Below are positions 1 through 5,108 of a stretch of DNA of 5,108 nucleotides, piece after piece; position 1 is the stretch's first letter, and every line of letters begins with the position of its first letter. The position numbers and the translations under genes are program-made. Below the pieces are notes generated by a model. The model saw nothing but the letters and a program-made list of their open reading frames with translations. It made no database searches and was not told where the DNA came from. The stretch covers positions 1-5,108 of the forward strand of contig NZ_CALHVM010000002.1 in assembly GCF_938039205.1 (NCBI RefSeq), in the 5' to 3' direction. The stretch comes from an uncultured Campylobacter sp. GTDB lineage: Bacteria; Campylobacterota; Campylobacteria; Campylobacterales; Campylobacteraceae.

Positions 1-110
1 CAAAACAAGAGTCTATGAAATTCAGATACGAAGATGAAATGTGGCTTGAAATTTTGTATTTTGGCCTAGAAAATGACTACGACAACGATGAGCTTATAAA
101 AATTTACTAG
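1..110 (+). CDS. C-terminal end of an unrecognised gene (5' truncated)
   Basis: An open frame enters from the left edge in phase 3 (first full codon at 3) and ends with TAG at 108-110. It gives about 35 residues, including a very acidic tail (ENDYDND) followed by ELIKIY. An internal ATG lies at 15, but nothing upstream of it resembles a ribosome binding site, so this is more likely the tail of a longer protein than a 31-residue gene. No domain or family can be recognised in so short a piece. No convincing terminator follows it before the convergent VOC gene. Confidence that this is coding is moderate, and its function is unknown. Confidence 0.5.
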   Translation, partial: KQESMKFRYEDEMWLEILYFGLENDYDNDELIKIY

Positions 111-223
111 TCTAAATTATATATTATCTGCTTGTATATTAGCCGTACAACAGTTGGCTCTTTGTCTAGATTGCAGTTTACAATATACACGCAACCGAAC
201 TTCATCCGCAAAACCCGTCAAAT

Positions 224-604
224 TTAAACGTATCTACTAATCTCTATCAAATTTCCGTCCGGATCGCGCACGTAGATCGAGCTTATCCCTCCAAGCGCGC
301 CGGTTCGCGGCACGATGCCCTGCTCTACGGTGATACCGGCAACCTCTAGCTCCTCTAAAACTAGCTCAAGCGGCGTATCGGCAATCAAGCAAATATCGGC
401 CGTTCCGACGTTTGCATTCATGGCGTTTGGCAAAATTTCCTCGCCTTTTACGTGCAAATTTATCTTTTGCAAGCCAAAGGCCACGGCTTTGCGTCCGTTT
501 GCAAAATCAATCTCGCGCATACCCAGCACGCGCACGTAAAAATCAAGCGTCCGTTGTAAATCAGCAACCGTTAAAACGATATGATCGATCGAAGCGATAC
601 GCAT
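224..604 (-). CDS. VOC family protein (glyoxalase/dioxygenase superfamily, GLOD5-like)
   Basis: A 126-residue single-domain vicinal-oxygen-chelate protein. It opens with the typical strand IDHIVLTVADLQRTLDFY (about residues 6-23), followed by VLGMRE, a central KINLHVKG, and the C-terminal signature YVRDPDGNLIEI (111-122). Likely metal ligands are His8, His51 and Glu121, which occupy the usual VOC positions. The closest recognisable group is the small glyoxalase-domain-5-like proteins, often labelled 'VOC family virulence protein'. The substrate cannot be deduced, and the superfamily includes glyoxalases, extradiol dioxygenases and antibiotic-binding proteins. An in-frame ATG 30 bases upstream (634) would add ten residues. 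The start at 604 was preferred because AAGGAGA lies about 5 bases before it and the conserved domain begins right after it. The protein has no signal peptide and is presumably cytosolic. It is transcribed divergently from petABC and converges on the gene at the left edge. No clear promoter was seen on its strand. Confidence 0.88.
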   Translation of the reverse strand: MRIASIDHIVLTVADLQRTLDFYVRVLGMREIDFANGRKAVAFGLQKINLHVKGEEILPNAMNANVGTADICLIADTPLELVLEELEVAGITVEQGIVPRTGALGGISSIYVRDPDGNLIEISRYV

Positions 605-651
605 AAATTCTCCTTTTAAATCAAATTTAACCAAACATTGCTCGTCAAAAA

Positions 652-665
652 CGTCAAATTTGACG
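652..665. repeat. 14-bp perfect palindrome CGTCAAATTTGACG
   Basis: A perfect inverted repeat with no spacer, about 50 bp upstream of the VOC start. It is the fullest form in this gap of the TCAAATTT word that recurs across the window. It could be a regulator site for the VOC gene, but the word is so frequent here that a lineage-wide dispersed motif is equally likely. Confidence 0.45.
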
Positions 666-843
666 GCGTAAATTTAAAATCGCTCGGCGTCAAATTTTGC
701 GGTACGGGTAAAACGCGCAAACTAAAATATAATTTAAATTTACGTCTGTTTATAGGCCGTCAAATTTAACCGACTAAACCAAATTTACACTCAAATTTTA
801 CTCCCGAAAGCCTTAAAATACGAAATAGTAAATAATGATTTAA

Positions 844-869
844 AAATAGTTTAAATATTTAAACTATTT
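844..869. promoter_or_regulatory. 26-bp perfect AT-rich palindrome, candidate operator for petABC
   Basis: The 13-base arm AAATAGTTTAAAT is followed directly by its exact reverse complement, with no spacer. The centre (856/857) lies about 58 bp upstream of the start site expected from the TATAAT box at 903-908, which is a plausible activator position. A third copy of the outer half-site AAATAGT lies at 823-829, 21 bp (two helical turns) before the copy at 844-850. The inverted symmetry is directly visible. A regulatory role is inferred, and the matching protein is unknown. A chance palindrome is also possible in sequence this AT-rich. Confidence 0.45.
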
Positions 870-902
870 GCTAGAAAAATAAAAGTTTAATTTTCATAAG
901 AG

Positions 903-908
903 TATAAT
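903..908 (+). promoter_or_regulatory. petABC promoter -10 box (TATAAT)
   Basis: A consensus TATAAT lies 36 bp before the petA start codon, with runs of A and T upstream and no recognisable -35 hexamer at the expected spacing. This matches the known sigma-70 promoter style of Campylobacter. Transcription would start near 914-916, giving a leader of roughly 30 bases. Confidence 0.65.
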
Positions 909-944
909 CTCGATTATTCTTCAAAAACCGTTGAAAGGAAAGTA

Positions 945-1448
945 ATGTCCGTAAAACAAGAAAGACGAGATTTTATCGGTCTAGCGTTTGGCGCGGTAGC
1001 CGCAGTCGGCGGCGCAGCGACTCTCGTAGCCGTTAAAAAGACCTGGGACCCGCTTCCTAGCGTAAAGGCGGCCGGATTTACGACTGTAGATCTTAGCCCA
1101 ATGAAAGACGGCGAGATGCGCCAGATCGAGTGGCGTAAAAAGCCGATATTTGTTCTAAAAAAGGACGCTTCTATGGCGCCTAACGACAAGCGCGATATCG
1201 TAGTAGATGGCGCTAGATATATGGTCGCGATCGGGCTTTGTACGCATCTTGGCTGTATTCCCGAGTGGAAACCTGGCAAACAAGTTTTCGTTTGCGCCTG
1301 TCACGGAGGCGAATTCAACGCAGACGGCGTAAATACCTTCGGCCCTCCTCCTCGACCGCTAGACATACCGCCGTTTAAGATAGACGGTACGAAACTCGTT
1401 CTGGGCGAAACCAGCCCCGAATACGAAAAACTAGCGGCTCAAGCGTAA
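945..1448 (+). CDS. petA: Rieske iron-sulfur subunit of the cytochrome bc complex
   Basis: A 167-residue protein that carries the [2Fe-2S] cluster taking the first electron from quinol at the Qo site and handing it to the c-type cytochrome. The N-terminus has a twin-arginine motif (ERRDFIG, residues 6-12) and a hydrophobic stretch (about 13-30), so it is expected to be exported folded by Tat and to stay anchored in the inner membrane. Cluster box I is CTHLGC (99-104) and box II is CACHGG (117-122). Cys99, His101, Cys117 and His120 bind the cluster, and Cys104 and Cys119 form the usual disulfide. GPPPRPL (133-139) is the proline loop. Box II has Gly122 where high-potential Rieske proteins have Ser, consistent with a low-potential cluster suited to menaquinol. 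The start is supported by AAAGGAA four bases upstream. It is the first gene of petABC, and its stop codon overlaps the petB Shine-Dalgarno sequence. Confidence 0.97.
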   Translation: MSVKQERRDFIGLAFGAVAAVGGAATLVAVKKTWDPLPSVKAAGFTTVDLSPMKDGEMRQIEWRKKPIFVLKKDASMAPNDKRDIVVDGARYMVAIGLCTHLGCIPEWKPGKQVFVCACHGGEFNADGVNTFGPPPRPLDIPPFKIDGTKLVLGETSPEYEKLAAQA

Positions 1449-1458
1449 GGAGGGAAAA

Positions 1459-2721
1459 ATGCACATCAGAAAATCAACGGGCGTTTTAGACTGGCTGGAT
1501 CAAAGGATCGCCTTAAACAAGCTAATGAAAGTACTCGTCAGCGAATACTGGATACCGAAAAATATAAATTTCCTCTGGGCGATGGGCGTTATACTCACGA
1601 CGCTTTTTGCTTTGCTTATTTTTACCGGATTTATGCTAGTTATGTACTACAAACCGGACATAAATTTAGCCTTTGACAGCGTAAATTTTACCATAATGAA
1701 AGAGGTCGAGTACGGCTGGCTATGGCGTCACATACATGCGGTTGCGGCTTCGGTCGTATTTTTAATCATCTACATACATACCTTTACGGCGATCTACTAC
1801 GGCTCTTACAAAAAAGGTCGCGAGATGATTTGGGTCAGCGGCATGTTGCTCTTCATCCTGTTTTCAGCCGAGGCTTTTAGCGGATATATGCTACCTTGGG
1901 GTCAGATGAGCTACTGGGCGGCGATGGTTATTACGAATTTATTCGGCGGCATCCCGGTTATCGGCGATGCGGTGGTCGAGTGGATCAGAGGCGACTACGC
2001 CGTTAGTGATCCTACTTTGACGAGATTTTTCATGCTTCACGTATGCTTGCTACCGATCGTGCTTATAGCAGTCGTCGCGATACACTTTTATACGCTCCGC
2101 GTTCCGCACGTAAATAACGAAACGGGCGAGGAGATAGACTTTGATATCGAGGCCGAAAAGTATCTAAGCGGCGATACGAAAAACGCGAAAGTAATTCCGT
2201 TTTGGCCGGGATTTTTGGCAAAAGACTTTATGTACATCGGCTTTTTTATGATTTTCTTTTTCTATTTAGTCTGTTTCCATTTCAACTTCGCGATGGATCC
2301 GATAAATTTCGAGCCGGGCAACCCACTAAAAACGCCTCCGCACATCTATCCTGAGTGGTACTTCTTGTGGCAGTACGAGATTTTACGCGGATTTTTCTTC
2401 GATATTTTCGGCTTTAAAGCTTACAACATCGGCCTTATCGCGTTTGCGATCGCAGGCGTAGCTCTATTTTTTATGCCGCTTTACGATAGAAGCGACGTCG
2501 TGGCTCCGGCTCACGAGAGAAAGGGCTTTTTCGTATGGTTTTGGCTATTAATCGTCGATATGATTATCCTCACGATTTTTGGCAAATTGCCTGCCGACGG
2601 CGTGACGCTTGGTATTTCAAACTCATGGATAGGATTTTACTCGACCATTACGTTTTTTGTTCTGCTTTTTGTCGTTTTACCTATCATAACGACTCTTGAG
2701 AAAAAAGGAGCGGTAAAATGA
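1459..2721 (+). CDS. petB: Cytochrome b subunit of the cytochrome bc complex
   Basis: A 420-residue integral membrane protein that holds both b hemes and the quinol-oxidising and quinone-reducing sites. It is a one-piece, full-length cytochrome b with eight predicted membrane helices (roughly 36-63, 92-115, 124-146, 188-214, 257-275, 324-342, 357-375 and 391-412). Heme ligands are His93/His107 on helix B and His194/His209 on helix D. The Qo region shows GYMLPWGQMSYW (142-153) and the PEWY motif (298-301). The helix D histidines are 15 residues apart, as in plastid and cyanobacterial cytochrome b6, not 14 as in mitochondrial cytochrome b. The start is fixed by TAAGGAGG at 1446-1453, which contains the petA stop codon and lies 5 bases before the ATG. 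The end overlaps the petC start as ATGA, which suggests translational coupling. Length and motifs give no sign of damage. Confidence 0.97.
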   Translation: MHIRKSTGVLDWLDQRIALNKLMKVLVSEYWIPKNINFLWAMGVILTTLFALLIFTGFMLVMYYKPDINLAFDSVNFTIMKEVEYGWLWRHIHAVAASVVFLIIYIHTFTAIYYGSYKKGREMIWVSGMLLFILFSAEAFSGYMLPWGQMSYWAAMVITNLFGGIPVIGDAVVEWIRGDYAVSDPTLTRFFMLHVCLLPIVLIAVVAIHFYTLRVPHVNNETGEEIDFDIEAEKYLSGDTKNAKVIPFWPGFLAKDFMYIGFFMIFFFYLVCFHFNFAMDPINFEPGNPLKTPPHIYPEWYFLWQYEILRGFFFDIFGFKAYNIGLIAFAIAGVALFFMPLYDRSDVVAPAHERKGFFVWFWLLIVDMIILTIFGKLPADGVTLGISNSWIGFYSTITFFVLLFVVLPIITTLEKKGAVK

Positions 2722-3746
2722 GAGAGTTAAAAATTTTCATAATCGTAGTTATTTTAACCGGCGTAACATACTGGGGTATCGAGCCTTACGCGCATAACGT
2801 CATGCATCCGCACGTCGGCGCGGCCGATTACGACTTTGGCACCGAGGATATAAATCAAGCCAAATCCGTGGTAGAAGCTAGACAAAAAGCCCTTGATGCG
2901 ACAAAAGCCCTGAATGACGAGAAAAAAGTCGCCGGAGCACAAAAAGATCTCGAAGAGGCACAAAAATCTCTCGAAGACTACACTGCGTTTTGGAACGATA
3001 TAAAGGCTATAAATTTAGCCAAAGGCGACGCGACTAAAGGCGCAGAAACCTTTGCAAATGCTGGCTGCGCAGGCTGTCACGGAGTCGAGGCTGCGGGTAT
3101 GCCTACAGCTATGAGCGCTACTGAACTTAGCGAAGCGTACGGCGTAGTCCCACCTGATCTTAGCAGCGCGGGAGCGATATACGACGAGCATTTCTTGGCA
3201 GCCCTTATCAAAGATCCGACCAAGGCGCTAAAGCTAACGCACAAATTTAACGACGAAAAGCCTTATCCTATGCCGGCCTTTTTCGGAGCAGGCGGAGAAG
3301 ATCCAAATGCCGAGATCGCCGACATAGTCGCGTATCTAAAATCTATCGCGCCTAAAGAAGTTAGCGACGAACAGGTATTTCGCGACGCGTGCCAAAGATG
3401 CCACGACATGAAGTACGAAAACAAATACACGCTAACCAACCGCGTAAATTTAGCCGCGTATATGGGCTCAAACCCGCCTGATTTATCGATGATGATTCGC
3501 TCAAAGGGCGATGATTATCTGCATAAATTTATAAACGACACGCAAAAAATGCTACCGGGCACCTCGATGCCTCGCGTAGGTCTAAATAAAGCTAGCGAGG
3601 ACAAAGTCGTAGCCTATATGGCAAAAGCGGGCGACGCTAAAAAAGCCGAGCGCGAAAGCCTAGGCATAAATGCGATGATCTACTTCTTGATTTTCGGTAT
3701 ATTCGGATGGCTTTGGAAACGCAAAGTCTGGTCTGAATTACACTAA
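2718..3746 (+). CDS. petC: Di-heme cytochrome c subunit (cytochrome c1 equivalent) of the bc complex
   Basis: A 342-residue periplasmic cytochrome that receives electrons from the Rieske protein and passes them to soluble c-type cytochromes. An N-terminal hydrophobic segment (about 6-20) acts as an uncleaved signal or anchor, and a second membrane segment (about 318-333, then WKRK) anchors the C-terminus. Two heme c sites are present: CAGCH (117-121) and CQRCH (225-229). Likely distal Met ligands are Met185 in YPMPAF and Met284 in GTSMPRVG. Two hemes, instead of the single heme of classical cytochrome c1, is the known epsilonproteobacterial form. Residues about 44-95 form a highly charged, Ala/Lys/Glu/Gln-rich, probably coiled-coil helix between the anchor and the first heme domain. 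Translation is likely coupled to petB (4-bp overlap), with AAGGAG at 2705-2710. It is the last gene of the operon, and its stop codon lies at the base of a terminator hairpin. Confidence 0.95.
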   Translation: MRELKIFIIVVILTGVTYWGIEPYAHNVMHPHVGAADYDFGTEDINQAKSVVEARQKALDATKALNDEKKVAGAQKDLEEAQKSLEDYTAFWNDIKAINLAKGDATKGAETFANAGCAGCHGVEAAGMPTAMSATELSEAYGVVPPDLSSAGAIYDEHFLAALIKDPTKALKLTHKFNDEKPYPMPAFFGAGGEDPNAEIADIVAYLKSIAPKEVSDEQVFRDACQRCHDMKYENKYTLTNRVNLAAYMGSNPPDLSMMIRSKGDDYLHKFINDTQKMLPGTSMPRVGLNKASEDKVVAYMAKAGDAKKAERESLGINAMIYFLIFGIFGWLWKRKVWSELH

Positions 3747-3780
3747 AATTTGAGCCCGACTCCGGGCTCAAATTTTTCTT
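3745..3780 (+). terminator. Intrinsic terminator of petABC
   Basis: A 14-bp perfect stem (left arm 3745-3758 with core TTTGAGCCCG, right arm 3763-3776 with core CGGGCTCAAA) closes a 4-base ACTC loop and runs into TTTTTCTT. The left arm begins with the last two bases of the petC TAA codon. The stem carries A-runs on the left opposite the T-tail, so it may also stop transcription coming from the right. Confidence 0.93.
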
Positions 3781-3922
3781 TAAATTTATTCCTTAATTTC
3801 TAAAATTTATCTACCGTTTTAGAAGCCGTCGTAAAATTTATTCAGCACTCGCGATGCCTTGTCTGGGCTCAAATTTGACTACAAGCAAATACTAATTTTA
3901 CGTGCCTATATTTTAAATTTGA

Positions 3923-4111
3923 ATACGTTTTGAGCGCAATAAAAACTATAAATATACATTTTACAGCATTTTTAAGAACGTGTTACCGATCCCGCTTTTT
4001 TACGATATGGGCGAAGCAATACGGCAAGATCATTTGGATTTTCTTGGCGGCGGCGAGCTAAGTAGCGTGATTTATAGACGCATTTTTAAGTTAGAGCTCA
4101 GCTTGTTTTGA
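3923..4111 (+). pseudogene. Possible gene remnant: start-less open stretch
   Basis: The frame from 3923 to the TGA at 4109-4111 is open for 62 codons. From about 3971 it reads like real protein, with segments such as NVLPIPLFYDMGEAI and DFLGGGELSSVIYR, and the base composition rises toward that of the neighbouring genes. The part before 3965 is AT-rich and reads as low-complexity N/K/Y, typical of non-coding DNA. The only ATG (4007) and a GTG (3980) have no good ribosome binding site. The simplest reading is the surviving C-terminal end of a decayed gene. A chance open frame or a very small gene (34 residues from 4007) remains possible. The family is not recognised. Confidence 0.3.
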
Positions 4112-4161
4112 TTTTTTCATAATTTTTCTTGATTTAGGTTGTCTTTAAATTTATTTCCCGA

Positions 4162-4170
4162 TGTTAAAAT
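4162..4170 (+). promoter_or_regulatory. Extended -10 promoter (TGTTAAAAT) of the lipocalin-repeat gene
   Basis: TG-N-TAAAAT lies 44 bp before the ATG and is preceded by spaced T-runs (4106-4156), the usual promoter context in Campylobacter. The box sits inside a small inverted repeat, CCGAT (4158-4162) and ATCGG (4169-4173). A repressor bound there would cover the box, but arms this short may be chance. Confidence 0.45.
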
Positions 4171-4214
4171 CGGCTATCAATTTTGATTTACAAATTTTCA
4201 AAAAAAGGGTAAAT

Positions 4215-5108
4215 ATGAACGGTCTCAAATTTACAGTCAAGCTTTTCGCGATCATCGCGGCGCTTTGCCTCGGATTAAATTTAAGCGCTAGCGAGCTGGA
4301 GGGCAGATGGAGCATCGTCTCGGCAAACATAGACGGGCAGGAGGTGCAAACGGCGGGGCAGAAGTGCTTTGAGGATTCGTTTTTCGAGGTTAGTGGCCGC
4401 GAGGCAAAGCTAGGCCTTAGCTCCGTAGGCGAGGACGGCGCGTGCAAAAGCGGCGCGGCAAGCTACGCCTTTAAAAGCATGGGTGCTGGCAAATACGCGC
4501 TGGGTCCTATCGGCGAGTTTTGGCTAGATAAAGACGCGCTAAAGGTAAAACAGTCCTTAGACGGCGGCAAATTTATCGTTTTTTCATTCAAAAAAGACGC
4601 GGCCGCAAACAAAGCCGCGGCAACGGCAACCGGCTCAAATTTGAGCACAGACGAGCTAGAGGGCAGATGGGAGATCGACTCGGTCGCAGCACAAGGGCAG
4701 ACGTTTAAAACGGCAGGCCAAAAGTGCTTTGAGGATTCGTTTTTCCAGATCACAGGCGGCAAAGCGACTGTTAGCATCGTAGCGGCAAATCCGGACGGTT
4801 CGTGCAAGACGGGCGCAGGAGAAAGCGGCTACAAAAGCCTTGGCGGCGGCAGATACGCGCTAGATAACGATGCGGGCGAATTTAGGCTGAAAAACGGCTC
4901 GCTCGAATACGAACAAAGCGCGGGCGGCGTCTTGTTTATCTTTAAAAAAAGCCGCGCGGCGCGGGCTAGCTCAAATCAGGCGCAAGCCAAATCAAGCTCA
5001 AATTTAGAGCCCGAAAAAGACCCTAGCGTCAAGCATAGCGACGCAAAAGCGAGCAAAAAAGGCACGGGCGTGTTTGCAGGCAAGTGGTTCTTCATAAACA
5101 CCAATACC
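4215..5108 (+). CDS. Secreted protein with tandem lipocalin-like domains (3' truncated by window edge)
   Basis: The frame is open for 298 codons to the window edge. An N-terminal signal peptide (Lys5 and Lys9, hydrophobic core 10-23, likely cut after LSA near residue 25) sends it to the periplasm or beyond. The Cys at 18 is not in a proper lipobox, so a lipoprotein is unlikely. Two complete domains of about 100 residues follow, 27-127 and 147-245. Each starts ELEGRW, contains QKCFEDSFF, a second Cys followed by K[ST]GA, then GG[KR]YAL or similar, GEF and a final FKK. The domains are about half identical. The Cys pairs (51/77 and 171/197) may form one disulfide per domain. A Ser/Lys/Ala-rich linker (about 246-285) leads to FAGKW at 287-291, which looks like the start of a third domain. 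G-x-W near each start and the alternating strand pattern suggest the lipocalin/calycin fold. Ligand and role are unknown. The ATG follows AAAGGG by 5 bases. Confidence 0.85.
   Translation, partial: MNGLKFTVKLFAIIAALCLGLNLSASELEGRWSIVSANIDGQEVQTAGQKCFEDSFFEVSGREAKLGLSSVGEDGACKSGAASYAFKSMGAGKYALGPIGEFWLDKDALKVKQSLDGGKFIVFSFKKDAAANKAAATATGSNLSTDELEGRWEIDSVAAQGQTFKTAGQKCFEDSFFQITGGKATVSIVAANPDGSCKTGAGESGYKSLGGGRYALDNDAGEFRLKNGSLEYEQSAGGVLFIFKKSRAARASSNQAQAKSSSNLEPEKDPSVKHSDAKASKKGTGVFAGKWFFINTNT
4272..4991 (+). repeat. Intragenic tandem duplication, 360-bp unit, two copies
   Basis: Copy 1 spans about 4272-4631 and copy 2 about 4632-4991. They encode residues 20-139 and 140-259 in exact 120-residue register: Trp32/152, Cys51/171 and Cys77/197. 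The register holds from GLNLSASELEGRW (copy 1) to GSNLSTDELEGRW (copy 2). About 37 of 70 residues match in the first part of each domain, and small indels appear only toward the end. The best conserved DNA is a 24-base block identical in both copies (4362-4385 and 4722-4745). Confidence 0.85.
4633..4646. repeat. 14-bp perfect palindrome GCTCAAATTTGAGC inside coding linker
   Basis: A spacer-less perfect inverted repeat encoding the Ser-Asn-Leu-Ser linker between the first two domains. The same core occurs in the petABC terminator arms, at 3865-3876, and imperfectly in the next linker (4995-5009). Confidence 0.6.

Larger units (their letters stand above)
605..944. other. AT-rich divergent intergenic region between VOC gene and petABC
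   Basis: About 340 bp without a credible gene on either strand. The part nearest the VOC gene is dotted with the word TCAAATTT (around 620, 655, 690, 762 and 790), once as a perfect 14-bp palindrome. The part nearest petA is almost pure A/T and holds a 26-bp palindrome (844-869), a TATAAT box (903-908) and the petA ribosome binding site AAAGGAA (934-940). Promoters for both divergent units should lie here, but only the petA one can be pointed to. Confidence 0.7.
3781..4214. other. AT-rich intergenic region between petC and the lipocalin-repeat gene
   Basis: About 430 bp. It begins with repeated AAATTTATT-like text, then GGGCTCAAATTT (3865-3876), which exactly repeats 12 bases of the terminator's right arm but has no partner arm nearby. 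A less AT-rich open stretch follows (3923-4111, listed separately). After that comes T-rich sequence with an extended -10 box and a modest AAAGGG ribosome binding site (4204-4209) in front of the next gene. No RNA gene was recognised. Confidence 0.6.

Noticed and set aside
133..190. 8-bp inverted repeat (TGTATATT and AATATACA) in the gap between the left-edge gene and the VOC gene
   Set aside because: The arms are all but two bases A/T and about 40 bp apart, with no T-tail. This is expected by chance at this composition.
315..606. Plus-strand open frames of 74 and 64 codons within the VOC gene
   Set aside because: Both are antisense to the VOC gene, have Ser/Lys/Arg-rich nonsense-like composition, and lack ribosome binding sites.
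224..634. Longer VOC start at 634
   Set aside because: The extra ten residues precede the conserved domain, and the strong AAGGAGA site fits the ATG at 604.
914..1279. 121-codon minus-strand open frame across the petA 5' half
   Set aside because: It lies antisense to the well-supported Rieske gene, has low-complexity composition and shows no domain. It is a shadow of petA codon use.
2754..2963. 69-codon minus-strand frame within petC
   Set aside because: It is antisense to petC, with no start signal and no recognisable motif.
4215..4290. Lipoprotein signal at Cys18 of the repeat protein
   Set aside because: The residues before Cys (AAL) do not form a lipobox, and a good signal peptidase I site (LSA) follows at residue 25.
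4151..4807. Two minus-strand open frames that resemble each other (4447-4151 and 4807-4463)
   Set aside because: Their mutual similarity arises because they read the two copies of the lipocalin-like repeat on the opposite strand. The plus frame has the signal peptide, conserved Cys and Trp, and a start signal.
1..5108. tRNA, rRNA, CRISPR array, insertion sequence or riboswitch
   Set aside because: No cloverleaf, evenly spaced repeats, transposase or terminal inverted repeats, or known aptamer core was seen on either strand.

Overview
The window looks like chromosomal DNA of a Campylobacter-type epsilonproteobacterium (Campylobacterota), probably one of the less AT-rich species around C. showae, C. 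rectus, C. curvus or C. concisus. This is inferred from three things. The ubiquinol-cytochrome c reductase operon is of the epsilonproteobacterial type, with a di-heme cytochrome c1. The promoters have a good -10 box but no -35 box. The short palindrome-like word TCAAATTT(GA) is scattered through almost every non-coding gap. Genus and species cannot be fixed from the sequence alone.

Layout. Positions 1-110 hold the last 36 codons of an unrecognised plus-strand gene. A small VOC-fold (glyoxalase/dioxygenase superfamily) gene follows on the minus strand (604 to 224). A gap of about 340 bp separates it from the divergent respiratory operon. That gap carries a 26-bp perfect palindrome and a TATAAT promoter. 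petA, petB and petC (945-3746) are tightly packed: petA-petB are 10 bp apart, petB-petC overlap by 4 bp, and the operon ends in a strong intrinsic terminator whose stem begins inside the petC stop codon. The next gap of about 440 bp is AT-rich and holds an open but start-less stretch (3923-4111) that may be a gene remnant, then an extended -10 promoter. From 4215 to the window edge runs the 5' part of a secreted protein built from tandem lipocalin-like domains, two complete and a third just beginning.

Function. PetA (Rieske iron-sulfur protein), PetB (one-piece cytochrome b) and PetC (di-heme cytochrome c) form the cytochrome bc complex. It oxidises quinol (menaquinol in this group) in the inner membrane, builds proton motive force, and passes electrons to periplasmic c-type cytochromes. 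The two flanking genes have no evident link to respiration.

No mobile element, CRISPR array, tRNA or rRNA was seen. The most unusual items are the duplicated lipocalin-like protein, whose repeat unit appears to include the tail of its own signal peptide; the palindrome plus AAATAGT half-sites upstream of petA; and the long charged helical segment in PetC. I did not find a clearly new multi-gene system here.
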